Both the position numbers and the translations under genes were made by a program. Under the pieces are notes generated by a model. That model saw nothing but the letters and a program-made list of their open reading frames with translations. It was not told the origin of the DNA and did no database searches. DNA of 64,000 nt from an uncultured Oscillospiraceae bacterium (lineage in GTDB: Bacteria; Bacillota; Clostridia; Oscillospirales; Ruminococcaceae). Shown here one piece after another: positions 46,580 through 57,873 of this stretch. Location of the stretch: NCBI GenBank assembly GCA_900547455.1, contig URGV01000003.1, forward strand, positions 41,323 through 105,322, given 5' to 3'. Within the stretch, counting starts at the first letter, position 1; every line of letters starts with the position of its first letter.

Positions 46580-46615
46580 GGTCTTAGTAATCGATTACTA
46601 AAAAAATATCACAAT
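46567..46615. promoter_or_regulatory. 49-bp nested palindrome at the protease promoter
   Basis: A perfect 18-bp palindrome TTAGTAATCGATTACTAA (46584-46601) lies inside 13-bp outer arms ATTGTGATATTTT (46567-46579) and AAAATATCACAAT (46603-46615). The left arm covers the -10 and the right arm ends at the ribosome binding site (GAGGAGAAAG from 46616). It is either a two-part operator or an RNA hairpin that could hide the ribosome binding site. Confidence 0.8.
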
Positions 46616-46629
46616 GAGGAGAAAGTTAT

Positions 46630-47601
46630 ATGAAAAAGAGAAAAATTTTAGCGGTTATCCTATCCGCTGCGATGATTGCAGGACTGTCTATCGGTTCTTA
46701 TGCAGATGAGACACCGGAAGTGAACTTTGACGCGGTAGTAGAAGAATACTATCAAGAGGGAGAGGAAGTTACTGTTCCTGGTAGAGCACCAGAAGGAGTG
46801 AGTGAGAGAATACAGTTTACAGAGGAAGAACTACAGGAGATGAAGGAGTATTATGAAAAGAATATGCCAGAAATTTCTCCATATTATTATGATAACTCTT
46901 GGACAAGAGTAACAGATACTTCCTTAAAACCGTATAAATCTATTGCGAACCTAAGACTGGTGTATAATGATGGTTCAGTGGAATATGGAACGGGTGCTGC
47001 TGTAGCAGATGGCGTAGTATTGACGGCAGCGCATTGTATATATAATCCGATAAGCAATAAAACACTTAAATCTGTGCAATTAAGATTTGGACGAGATGAA
47101 AATAGTTATGAAAACTATGCAACCTCTACAACATTTTATACTGCACCAGGTTGGATGACCAACAAAGAATATGATTGGAATAACGACTATGGGATTATTA
47201 TTATCAGTCCCTCTGTAACCAAAAAAACAGGTCTGCTTTCTTATTCTTCTGTTCAGTTAACAACCTCAGATGAACTGACACTGACAGGCTATCCATATTC
47301 TACTTTGAGCGATGAGGATAATGAAAAATATAACGGATTGAGGTGTTATACAGATACAGGACGTATGACAGGTTTTTATGATAGTAAAAAACTGTCTTTT
47401 AATCATAATATGAACTGTACAACCGGTGATAGTGGATCACCTGTCTATGTAGATTATGGTGGCGACCCTGTATACGGAGACGATGAGAATTGGGTAATTA
47501 GAGGAATTCATTCAGGAGGATATAATTCAGGAACAAGTAAGGGCGTTGCAAAAACGATTGACTCTAAGGTTATGAATCTGATTCGGACATATGAACAGTA
47601 A
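46630..47601 (+). CDS. Secreted trypsin-like (V8-type) serine protease
   Basis: A 323-residue protein with a signal peptide (MKKRKILAVILSAAMIAGLSIGSYA), an acidic pro-region (about 26-100) and a S1-fold domain with the full triad: His135 (LTAAHC), Asp186 (WNNDYGI) and Ser268 (TTGDSGSPVY). The form matches glutamyl endopeptidases. Base composition is very unlike the surroundings: row 47041-47100 has 18 G/C of 60, against 42 of 60 for row 49201-49260. GAGGAGAAAG precedes the ATG. This supports recent transfer. A secreted companion follows 17 bases later. Confidence 0.9.
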   Translation: MKKRKILAVILSAAMIAGLSIGSYADETPEVNFDAVVEEYYQEGEEVTVPGRAPEGVSERIQFTEEELQEMKEYYEKNMPEISPYYYDNSWTRVTDTSLKPYKSIANLRLVYNDGSVEYGTGAAVADGVVLTAAHCIYNPISNKTLKSVQLRFGRDENSYENYATSTTFYTAPGWMTNKEYDWNNDYGIIIISPSVTKKTGLLSYSSVQLTTSDELTLTGYPYSTLSDEDNEKYNGLRCYTDTGRMTGFYDSKKLSFNHNMNCTTGDSGSPVYVDYGGDPVYGDDENWVIRGIHSGGYNSGTSKGVAKTIDSKVMNLIRTYEQ

Positions 47602-47618
47602 GGAGGTATTTAATTAAA

Positions 47619-48305
47619 ATGAAAAAACGAATGGTTTTTTCATTGTGTTTGTGTTTTTTCTTATTATTTACAGCTGTTCCTGTTTCAGCGAATGTAGAGA
47701 TTAACGAATGGCCTTCCCCCTATCTAATCCGTGTGATAGATGAACAGGGAGAACCGGTTCCCAATGTCGATATATCGGTCCTGCTTCCCTCTATTGCAAA
47801 CCCAGACTACGCGTATCACCTGGAAAAATCGTCTGGGATCAGCGACACAGAAGGATTTGTGGTACTGTGGTTGCCAGCTTCCTATCGAATGACGGTTGGT
47901 ATGTGGAATAGTGGCGACAAAATTGAAAAACGACTCGTTGACTTTGACGACCTGGAACAGATTGACGGCTGTTATCAGCTTGTCTGGAAACACCCGACGC
48001 TTGAACAGCTTGCTAAAGAGGCGGACGAGGGCGTTCAGATTCAGGTGGTCAATGAAGAAGGGAATACGGTATCGGGTCTGGAGGTGCGGGCCGAAGAAAA
48101 GGACGGCACTAACGGAGGCTTTAGCGGATATACGCAAAAGGACGGCATGTTTTACAGCTTGAAGGAGCAGGACGGCTCAGAACTTGACCTGACCCTGACC
48201 GGCAAAAGAGCAGGGGACGGAAAGCAGATTACCCGCAGCTATACCATCTCTCCCGAAGCAGGAAAAATGAATTGTTACAAGATAAACTGGGTATGGTGGT
48301 CCTAG
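47619..48305 (+). CDS. Secreted protein with two carboxypeptidase-regulatory-like repeats
   Basis: A 228-residue protein with a signal peptide (MKKRMVFSLCLCFFLLFTAVPVSA). Two similar beta-sandwich repeats follow: LIRVIDEQGEPVPNVDISVL...GISDTEGFVVLWLPASYRMTV (about 35-95) and IQVVNEEGNTVSGLEVRAEE...GYTQKDGMFYSL (about 140-190). Each has the V-x-DxxGxxVxxxxV and DxxGxxxxxL form of Cna-B/CarboxypepD_reg-type domains. It lacks a sortase motif. It follows the protease by 17 bases and shares its AT-rich start, but is more G+C-rich towards the end. It may be an adhesin, binding partner or substrate. Function not known. Confidence 0.75.
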   Translation: MKKRMVFSLCLCFFLLFTAVPVSANVEINEWPSPYLIRVIDEQGEPVPNVDISVLLPSIANPDYAYHLEKSSGISDTEGFVVLWLPASYRMTVGMWNSGDKIEKRLVDFDDLEQIDGCYQLVWKHPTLEQLAKEADEGVQIQVVNEEGNTVSGLEVRAEEKDGTNGGFSGYTQKDGMFYSLKEQDGSELDLTLTGKRAGDGKQITRSYTISPEAGKMNCYKINWVWWS

Positions 48306-48338
48306 CTCAATCCCTTTTCTACCCTTACCCCAAAACAA

Positions 48339-48374
48339 AGAAAAAGTTGCACGCCGTCGTGCAACTTTTTTCTT
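48339..48374 (+). terminator. Terminator after the protease/companion pair
   Basis: GTTGCACG / CGTGCAAC (48346-48353 with 48358-48365), CCGT loop, flanked by A-rich and T-rich (TTTTTTCTTTT) runs; bidirectional. Confidence 0.92.
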
Positions 48375-48493
48375 TTGCCCTGTTTTTTTAGTGGCCTGCC
48401 GCAAATCCATATAAAAATTGGAATGGAATCGAATGAAAATTTGTCGCAAATAGATAAGGTGAGAAAAAAGCCCGTCCTCGACAAAATTTTGCC

Positions 48494-48522
48494 TTGACAA
48501 GAAAAGGCAGGGTGTTTATAAT
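48494..48522 (+). promoter_or_regulatory. Consensus sigma-A promoter of the fab operon
   Basis: TTGACA at 48494-48499, 17-base spacer, TATAAT at 48517-48522. Confidence 0.93.
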
Positions 48523-48541
48523 TAGTTTGTCAATCTAATTA
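48519..48541. promoter_or_regulatory. Operator-like dyad TAATTAG-N9-CTAATTA over the fab -10
   Basis: Inverted 7-bp arms (48519-48525 with 48535-48541) cover the -10 and the start site of the operon. This is a likely binding site for the MarR-type regulator encoded just downstream. Confidence 0.65.
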
Positions 48542-48593
48542 AAAATAACATCTGTTACTTTTAATATAGAAGCACCTGAAAGGATGTTCCCAG

Positions 48594-49046
48594 ATGAAAC
48601 CGCTTGAAGAACAACTGAATGATCTGATTGTCGATGCCTACCGCTCTATCCTCAAGGTCGAGGAGACGATTCTCAAGCGAACAGACAGCATCGACCTGAG
48701 CATCAACGAGATGCACATGCTGGAAGCGGTAGGGAAGGGCAAAAATAAGCCCAAAACCATCTCCGAAATCGCCGAGGATTTAGGCATCACCCTGCCTTCG
48801 GTCACCGTCGCCATCAACAAGCTGGTCAAAAAAGGCTATGTCGAAAAGCTGCGCGGCGAGGAGGACGCACGCATCGTCTATGTCACCCTGACCAAACAGG
48901 GGAAGAAGATCGACTCGGTCCATCGCTATTTCCATGAGTCGATGGTGCGCAGCATCATCAGCGGCATGAGCGAACAGGAGCAGCAGGTGCTGTATCAGGG
49001 AATCCTGAAGCTCGACCTTTTCTTAAAGAAAAAGATCAACGAGTAA
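48594..49046 (+). CDS. fabT: MarR-family regulator of fatty acid synthesis (FabT-like)
   Basis: A 150-residue winged-helix regulator. DNA-binding part: KTISEIAEDLGITLPSVTVAINKLVKKGYVEKLRGEEDARIVYVTLTKQGKK (about 58-108); helical dimerisation arms at both ends. It is the first gene of the fab operon, the same place and family as FabT in streptococci and clostridia, which represses fab genes when long-chain acyl-ACP is present. A dyad over its promoter suggests self-regulation. The name is from context and family. Confidence 0.88.
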   Translation: MKPLEEQLNDLIVDAYRSILKVEETILKRTDSIDLSINEMHMLEAVGKGKNKPKTISEIAEDLGITLPSVTVAINKLVKKGYVEKLRGEEDARIVYVTLTKQGKKIDSVHRYFHESMVRSIISGMSEQEQQVLYQGILKLDLFLKKKINE

Positions 49047-49077
49047 GGCATCCCGACAACGGAAAGGGGAAACCAAC

Positions 49078-50028
49078 ATGTTTCAAATACTCTCAACCGG
49101 CAGCGCCCTGCCCAGACACCGGAAAAGCAACGACGACCTCTCCGCCTTTCTGGACACCAGCGACGAGTGGATCAGCCAGCGCACCGGCATCCGGGAGCGG
49201 GCGGTCTGCACCGACGAAACGCTGACCCAGCTGCTGGTGACCGCCTGCAGCCAGGCGCTGGAGCGCGCGGGGGTGAAGCCCGAGGAGCTGGACCTGATTC
49301 TCTGCGCCACCATCCGCGGGGATTACATCACCCCGTCGCAGGCCTGTGTGCTGCAGCATGAGCTGGGCGCGCACTGCCCGGCGATGGACATCAGCGCGGC
49401 CTGCACCGGCTTTGTCTACGCGCTGGATGTGGCGGCCGGCTACTTTGCCCGCAAGCGGGTGAAGAAGGTGCTGATCGCCGCGGGCGACACCATGACCCGG
49501 CTGCTCAACTGGCAGGACCGCTCCACCTGCGTCCTCTTTGGGGACGGCGCGGGCGCGGTGGTGCTGGGGGAGGGCGACGCTCTGCGCTCCATCCATCTGA
49601 CCGCGGACGGCAATACCGAGGTGCTGAGCATCCCGCATGTGAGTGGAAACAGCCCGTTTGACACCCTGCCAAAGCAGGAAACCTGCCTGCACATGAACGG
49701 CAAGGAGGTCTACAAATTTGCAGTCTCCTCCTTTTGCCGGGACGTACAGACGGTGTGTGGGGAGGCGGGAATCACCCTTGAGCAGGTTGACTGGCTGGTG
49801 CCACACCAGGCCAACATGCGCATCATCGAGGCCGCGGCCCACAAACTGAAATTCCCGATGGAGCGTTGCCTGACCGGCATCGAGCAGATGGGCAATGTCT
49901 CGGCAGCATGTATCCCGATTGTGCTGGACAGGGCAAACTGTGAGGGCCGCTTCCGGAAAGGTGACCTGCTGGCGCTGACCGCCTTCGGCGCGGGACTGAC
50001 TACCGGCGCCTGCATCTTAAAGTGGTAA
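49078..50028 (+). CDS. fabH: 3-oxoacyl-ACP synthase III
   Basis: A 316-residue condensing enzyme that starts fatty acid synthesis from acetyl-CoA (or branched acyl-CoA) and malonyl-ACP. The triad is Cys109 in ISAACTGF, His in VPHQANMRII near 242 and Asn in EQMGNVSAA near 273. FGDGAGAVVLG is present near 163. Its position right after fabT and before acpP is the usual order. Confidence 0.95.
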   Translation: MFQILSTGSALPRHRKSNDDLSAFLDTSDEWISQRTGIRERAVCTDETLTQLLVTACSQALERAGVKPEELDLILCATIRGDYITPSQACVLQHELGAHCPAMDISAACTGFVYALDVAAGYFARKRVKKVLIAAGDTMTRLLNWQDRSTCVLFGDGAGAVVLGEGDALRSIHLTADGNTEVLSIPHVSGNSPFDTLPKQETCLHMNGKEVYKFAVSSFCRDVQTVCGEAGITLEQVDWLVPHQANMRIIEAAAHKLKFPMERCLTGIEQMGNVSAACIPIVLDRANCEGRFRKGDLLALTAFGAGLTTGACILKW

Positions 50029-50094
50029 AATTATCCAGCATTGGATAAGGTTTATAGATTGAGCTAAAACGAAAAAATTCAGGAGGAAACAATC

Positions 50095-50319
50095 ATGGTA
50101 TTGGAGAAAGTAATCAACATTCTGGCAGAGTATAAAGAGTGCGATCCAAGCGAGATCCACGAGGACTCCACCTTTGAGGAGCTGGAGCTGGACAGCCTGG
50201 ACACTGTTGACCTGATGATGAGCTTTGAAGACGAGTTCGGTATCCAGATGGAGATGAGCGAGGACATGAAGACTGTCGGCGACGTAGTCAAAGCCATCGA
50301 GGAGCAGGTAGGCGAATAA
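50095..50319 (+). CDS. acpP: Acyl carrier protein
   Basis: A 74-residue acidic four-helix protein. The phosphopantetheine Ser is in ELDSLDTVDLMM near 34. CAGGAGG lies nine bases before the ATG. It carries the growing acyl chain for all enzymes in this operon. Confidence 0.96.
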   Translation: MVLEKVINILAEYKECDPSEIHEDSTFEELELDSLDTVDLMMSFEDEFGIQMEMSEDMKTVGDVVKAIEEQVGE

Positions 50320-50516
50320 CAAGTTTTTCGGAAGCTGTTTGCTTCCAGTCTACGAAGGGGCTCCCGCAGAGGGGCCCCTCTGTATATGGGGCGCGGCGAG
50401 CGGGCTCCTGTGGTGAGAGGAACCTCCTTTTGAGGGCTTGGCCTCTTTCTGCCCAAACGGCAGAAGTCCGGCATTCAAGACGAGGAAGCCTCTTTCAGAG
50501 AAAGGAATGAATAACG
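50320..50516. other. 197-base gap between acpP and fabK with hairpins
   Basis: It contains GGAAGC / GCTTCC (50331-50336 with 50342-50347) and GC-rich inverted segments (GGGGCTCC...GGGGCCCC) but no good T run, so transcription probably continues, with possible processing that favours separate acpP mRNA. No gene is seen. Confidence 0.45.
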
Positions 50517-51464
50517 ATGATTCAGACAAAACTTTGTGAACTTTTGAATATTCAGTATCCCATCTTCCAAGGCGGCATGGCCTGGATCGCCGACGCTTCG
50601 CTGGCGGCAGCGGTCAGCAACGCCGGAGGATTGGGCATCATCGCAGCGATGAATGCCAACGCTGACTGGCTGCGCGAGGAGATCCACAAGGCCCGCCAGC
50701 TCACCGACAAGGCTTTTGGCGTCAACATCATGCTGATGAGCCCCTTTGCCGACGAGGTTTCCGATCTTGTCATCGAGGAGAAGATTCCGGTCGTCGTCAC
50801 TGGCGCGGGCAATCCGGGCAAGTACATGAAGAAATGGGTCGCTGCGGGCATCAAGGTTATCCCGGTAGTTGCTTCCACCGCCATGGCAAAACTGGTGGAA
50901 AGAAGCGGCGCCTTCGCAGTCATCGCCGAGGGCGGTGAGTCCGGCGGCCACATCGGCGAGCTGACCACCATGACCCTGGTTCCGCAGGTCTGCGATGCGG
51001 TCAACATCCCGGTTCTGGCGGCGGGCGGCATCGCCGACGGCAGAGGCATCGCGGCGGCACTGATGCTGGGCGCCTGCGGTGTACAGTGCGGTACCCGCTT
51101 CCTGGTTGCCGAGGAGTGCACCGTTCATCAGAATTACAAGAACAAGATCCTCAAGGCCAAGGACATCGACACCATCGCGACCGGCAAACGCCTGGGCCAT
51201 CCGGTGCGCTGCCTGAAAAACCCCTTCACCCGTGACCTGTTTAAACAGGAGTACAACCCGAACATCAGCGACGAGGAGCTGGAAAAGATGGGAGCGGGCG
51301 CTCTGCGCAAGGCTGCCAAAGAGGGCGACGAGAAGAACGGCAGCTTTATGGCGGGTCAGTGCGCGGCAATGGTGCACAAGGAGCAGCCAGCCAAAGAGAT
51401 GATCGAGGAAATGTTTGCCGAGGCCGAGCAGATTCTGCGCGGCGCCAGCCAGTTCTGCAAATAA
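50517..51464 (+). CDS. fabK: FMN-dependent enoyl-ACP reductase
   Basis: A 315-residue TIM-barrel flavoprotein that reduces trans-2-enoyl-ACP, the last step of each cycle. It is a 2-nitropropane dioxygenase-like fold: YPIFQGGMAWIADASLAAAVSNAGGLGIIA at the start, AEGGESGGHIGELTTM near 142 and AAGGIADGRGIAAALMLGA near 168. No fabI or fabL is in the window; FabK is insensitive to triclosan in characterised species. It lies within the operon after acpP. Confidence 0.94.
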   Translation: MIQTKLCELLNIQYPIFQGGMAWIADASLAAAVSNAGGLGIIAAMNANADWLREEIHKARQLTDKAFGVNIMLMSPFADEVSDLVIEEKIPVVVTGAGNPGKYMKKWVAAGIKVIPVVASTAMAKLVERSGAFAVIAEGGESGGHIGELTTMTLVPQVCDAVNIPVLAAGGIADGRGIAAALMLGACGVQCGTRFLVAEECTVHQNYKNKILKAKDIDTIATGKRLGHPVRCLKNPFTRDLFKQEYNPNISDEELEKMGAGALRKAAKEGDEKNGSFMAGQCAAMVHKEQPAKEMIEEMFAEAEQILRGASQFCK

Positions 51465-51474
51465 GGAGGCAAGC

Positions 51475-52413
51475 ATGGGCAAGACAGCGTTTTTATTTGC
51501 GGGTCAGGGCGCCCAGCTGCCCGGCATGGGAAAGGAGCTCTGCGAAGCTTCTCCCGCCGCTGCGGCCGTCTTTGCCGCTGCGGACAGCGTGCGTGCAGGG
51601 ACTTCCCAGCAGTGCTTTGCGGGCAGCCAGGAGGAATTAAACCGCACCATCAATACCCAGCCCTGCGTCTACTGTGTGGACCTGGCGGCGGCCAGAGCCC
51701 TGGAGGAGGCCGGCATCCACCCCGATGCGGTGGCGGGCTTCTCGCTGGGCGAGGTGGCGGCCATGACCTTCGCGGGCGGCTTTACCGATGCGGACGGCTT
51801 TTCGTTTGTATGCTACCGCGCCGAGTGCATGGACTACGCCGCTCAGCGCATCCCTTCGGGCATGGTGGCGGTGCTCAAGCTCGACAACGAGACGGTCGAG
51901 AAGATCTGCCAGGAGTTTGTCAAGGTTTATCCGGTCAACTACAACTGCCCGGGTCAGCTGGTCGCCGCCTGCTGCAAGGCCGAACTGGAGAGCTTCTGCA
52001 GCCGGGTCAAGGAATTCAAGGGCAAGGCGGTGCCGCTGGCGGTCAGCGGTGGATTCCACTCCCCGTTTATGGACAGCGCCGAGCAGAAGCTCGCGGCCGC
52101 TATGGGCCAGTACCACCTGCACGCGCCGAAGATTCCGATCTATGCCAACATGACTGCTCAGCCTTATCCGCAGCAGGATGAGGCCTGTGCATCGATCCTG
52201 ACCGGACAGGTCACCCATCCGGTCCAGTGGGAAAAGACCATCCGCCGCATGGCAGAGGATGGCTTTGACACCTTCATCGAGGTGGGACCGGGCAAGACCT
52301 TGAGCGGTCTGGTCAAAAAGATTATCAAGGACGCAAAGATTTATCGTGTGGAGGACAAGGCGACGCTCGAGAGCACCCTCGAAGCGCTACGCACTCCTTC
52401 GGAGGAAGAATAG
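51475..52413 (+). CDS. fabD: Malonyl-CoA:ACP transacylase
   Basis: A 312-residue acyltransferase. The start FLFAGQGAQLPGMGKEL is typical; the nucleophile Ser90 is in AGFSLGEVAAM (usual GHSLGE, here Phe replaces His at the X position); the catalytic His is in SGGFHSPFM near 198. AGGAGG lies before the ATG at 51475; the longer frame upstream overlaps fabK. Ten bases separate it from fabK. Confidence 0.95.
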   Translation: MGKTAFLFAGQGAQLPGMGKELCEASPAAAAVFAAADSVRAGTSQQCFAGSQEELNRTINTQPCVYCVDLAAARALEEAGIHPDAVAGFSLGEVAAMTFAGGFTDADGFSFVCYRAECMDYAAQRIPSGMVAVLKLDNETVEKICQEFVKVYPVNYNCPGQLVAACCKAELESFCSRVKEFKGKAVPLAVSGGFHSPFMDSAEQKLAAAMGQYHLHAPKIPIYANMTAQPYPQQDEACASILTGQVTHPVQWEKTIRRMAEDGFDTFIEVGPGKTLSGLVKKIIKDAKIYRVEDKATLESTLEALRTPSEEE

Positions 52414-53154
52414 ATGGAACAGAATAAAACTGCCCTGGTCACCGGGGCTTCCCGCGGAATCGGCCGCGCCATCGCGCTTCAATTAGCCGAGGACGGATTT
52501 GACATCGCGGTCATCTTTGCCGGAAATGAAGAAGCGGCGCAGGAAACCTGTGCCCTCATCGAGCAGAAGGGCCGCAAGGCCGTGCCGGTGCGCTGCGACG
52601 TCAGCGACCCGCAGCAGTGCAGGGACGCGGTAAAAGCTGTCCTGGACAATTTTGGCGGCATCGATGTGCTGGTCAACAACGCCGGCATCACCCGCGACGC
52701 GTTGGTGCTCTCGATGAAGGAAGAGGACTTTGAAAAGGTCATCGACACCAACCTCAACAGCGCCTTTTACATGATTAAAAATACATACCACCAGTTCATG
52801 AAGCGCAGAAGCGGCCGCATCATCAACATCAGCTCGATCTCCGGCCTGATGGGCAACGCGGGCCAGGCAAACTACGCCGCAGCCAAGGCCGGCCTGGTGG
52901 GTCTGACCAAGTCGGTGGCCAAGGAGCTGGCAGGACGGGGCATCACCTGCAACGCGGTGGCGCCGGGCTTTATCGAGACCGACATGACCGCCGTGCTCTC
53001 GGAGAAGGTGAAAGCTGCGGCCGAGGCTCAGATCCCGATGAAGAAGATGGGCAAGCCGGAGGACGTGGCGGCAGCGGTGGCCTTTTTGGCCAGCGACGCG
53101 GCGCGCTATATCACCGGCCAGGTGCTCAGCGTCGACGGCGGACTGAATATGTAA
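52414..53154 (+). CDS. fabG: 3-oxoacyl-ACP reductase
   Basis: A 246-residue NADPH-dependent short-chain dehydrogenase. NADP motif TGASRGIGRAIAL near 11; NNAGITRDALV near 88; Ser in INISSISGLMG near 139; Tyr-x3-Lys in NYAAAKAGLVG near 152. It starts directly at the base after the fabD stop, with GGAGGAAG in the end of fabD. Confidence 0.96.
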   Translation: MEQNKTALVTGASRGIGRAIALQLAEDGFDIAVIFAGNEEAAQETCALIEQKGRKAVPVRCDVSDPQQCRDAVKAVLDNFGGIDVLVNNAGITRDALVLSMKEEDFEKVIDTNLNSAFYMIKNTYHQFMKRRSGRIINISSISGLMGNAGQANYAAAKAGLVGLTKSVAKELAGRGITCNAVAPGFIETDMTAVLSEKVKAAAEAQIPMKKMGKPEDVAAAVAFLASDAARYITGQVLSVDGGLNM

Positions 53155-53187
53155 TCCAGGAATGTATGTCCATTTAGGAGGGGCATT

Positions 53188-54435
<1,248 letters not shown>

Positions 54436-54522
54436 GAAAAAAGCCCCCTCTCGTTGGCGGAAGGGGGTGTCCGCTCCCCGACTCCCCGCAAGGGGAGAAA
54501 GGCTATGCAAGGAGGAAACAGA
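54436..54522. other. fabF-accB gap with GC-rich inverted repeats
   Basis: CCCCCT...AGGGGG (54444-54470) and CTCCCC / GGGGAG (54483-54500) are seen. No T run follows. It resembles other GC-rich intergenic elements of the window, as at 56854-56940. Confidence 0.4.
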
Positions 54523-55017
<495 letters not shown>

Positions 55018-55038
55018 TGTGGGAAAGGAAGGGCGACG

Positions 55039-55491
55039 ATGACACAGGAAGAGATTAAAAAGATTCTGCCCCACCGCGACAAGATGCTGCTGGTGGACGA
55101 GGCGGAGCTCTGCCAGGATTCTCTGGACGAAAACGGCCAGCCCACCCGCTGCCGCGGCAGCTACACCATCCGGGGCGACGAGTGGTTTGTGCAGGGGCAC
55201 TTTCCCGGAAACCCGATTGTGCCCGGCGTGGTGCAGTGCGAGATGATGGCCCAGACCTGCTGCGTGCTGCTGGCTTCCAAGCAGGTGGAGGGCGAGAAGA
55301 TCACCCCGTACTTTACCAGCCTCGACAAGGTAAAATTCAGAAACAAGGTGCTGCCCGGCGACAAGCTGGAGATCGAATGTGAGCTCCTCAAGGTCCGGGA
55401 GCCGTTTTATTTTGCAAAGGGGAAGGGATACGTCAACGGCAAGCTGTGCGTTTCCGGCGAGTTTTCCTTTGCGTGCATCAAGGAGCAGTAA
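55039..55491 (+). CDS. fabZ: 3-hydroxyacyl-ACP dehydratase
   Basis: A 150-residue hot-dog fold dehydratase. The active site is in QGHFPGNPIVPGVVQCEMMAQ near 53-73, with the catalytic His and Glu in normal places. The start ILPHRDKMLLVD is typical. Slightly longer than usual (140-145), with an insert near 30-40 (SLDENGQPTRCRG). Whether it also isomerises (FabN activity for unsaturated fatty acids) cannot be read from sequence alone. Confidence 0.94.
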   Translation: MTQEEIKKILPHRDKMLLVDEAELCQDSLDENGQPTRCRGSYTIRGDEWFVQGHFPGNPIVPGVVQCEMMAQTCCVLLASKQVEGEKITPYFTSLDKVKFRNKVLPGDKLEIECELLKVREPFYFAKGKGYVNGKLCVSGEFSFACIKEQ

Positions 55492-55518
55492 CCGCTGCGG
55501 GATGGAGGAACAAGCCAG

Positions 55519-56853
<1,335 letters not shown>

Positions 56854-56973
56854 CATTCGGGGGCAAATGCTCCCTTTTGAGCACCCTGCCCCAGCTGCTT
56901 TTCCCAACGGGGGGAAGCGTGCGGGGGCAGCAGTCAAATTGTAATAGAGAAAAAAGAGAAAGAGAGGATGCCG
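56854..56973. other. accC-accD gap with a GC-rich element
   Basis: GGGGGCAAATGCTCCC and CCCCAGC...GCGGGGG-type inverted segments lie at about 56860-56930. No T run is present. accC and accD are probably still on one transcript. Confidence 0.35.
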
Positions 56974-57873
56974 ATGCTTTCAAAAAAGCTGTTCCAAAAA
57001 CCCCGCAACGATTTGGAAACATATGAGCGGGCCATCAAGGAAAGTCATCCTTCGGTGCCGGATGAGCTGTGCCTGTCCTGCCCGAAATGTAAAAATATCC
57101 TCTTCGTCAGCGATCTGAGCGAGCAGTACAGCACCTGCCCCAAGTGCGGGCACCTGTTCCGCATGAATGCCCGCCAGTGCATCAGTATGATCGCCGACGA
57201 TAATAGCTTTGTGGAGCACGACCAGGATATGCACGCGGTCAATGTCCTGGATTTTCCGGGTTACGACAACAAGCTCAAGCATGCGGCCCTGGACAGCCGC
57301 GAGAGCGACGGCGTAGTCTGCGGCGAGTGCACCATCGGCGGCTATCCGTGCTGCCTGTTCGTGATGGAGTCCAACTTCATGATGGGCTCGATGGGATCGG
57401 TGGTCGGTGAAAAGATCACCCGCCTGTTCGAGTTTGCCACCGAGCACAGCCTGCCCGTCATCGGCTACACCGTTTCGGGCGGAGCCAGGATGCAGGAGGG
57501 CATCCTCTCGCTGATGCAGATGGCAAAGACCAGCGGTGCAGTCAAGCGCCACAGCGATGCGGGCAACCTGTACATCACCTTTTTGACCGACCCCACCACC
57601 GGCGGCGTTTCGGCCAGCTTTGCGATGGACGGGGACATCATCCTCGCCGAGCCGGGGGCGCTGATCGGCTTTGCCGGCCCGCGCGTCATCGAGCAGACCA
57701 TCCGGCAAAAGCTGCCGGATGGCTTCCAGCGGGCGGAGTTCCTGCTGGAAAAGGGTTTTGTGGACGACATCGTGGAGCGCCCGCGTCAGAAGGAGTACCT
57801 TAGCCATCTGCTGGAGCTGCATCAGCCCTTTGTAAAGCATGCAGGAGAGGAGGAGCAGGATGGAAGCTTATAA
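56974..57873 (+). CDS. accD: Acetyl-CoA carboxylase carboxyltransferase beta subunit
   Basis: A 299-residue subunit. The N-terminal zinc ribbon is [11 protein letters not shown]...CPKCGHLFR near 33-60; the crotonase-like fold follows ([53 protein letters not shown]). Of two ATGs, 56974 lies about six bases after AGAGG, while 56968 is right against it. It overlaps accA by 14 bases. Confidence 0.95.
   Translation: MLSKKLFQKPRNDLETYERAIKESHPSVPDELCLSCPKCKNILFVSDLSEQYSTCPKCGHLFRMNARQCISMIADDNSFVEHDQDMHAVNVLDFPGYDNKLKHAALDSRESDGVVCGECTIGGYPCCLFVMESNFMMGSMGSVVGEKITRLFEFATEHSLPVIGYTVSGGARMQEGILSLMQMAKTSGAVKRHSDAGNLYITFLTDPTTGGVSASFAMDGDIILAEPGALIGFAGPRVIEQTIRQKLPDGFQRAEFLLEKGFVDDIVERPRQKEYLSHLLELHQPFVKHAGEEEQDGSL

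Noticed and set aside
54436..54522. Terminator splitting the fab operon before accB
   Set aside because: The hairpins have no T run and the downstream genes have no visible promoter, so the operon is treated as continuous.
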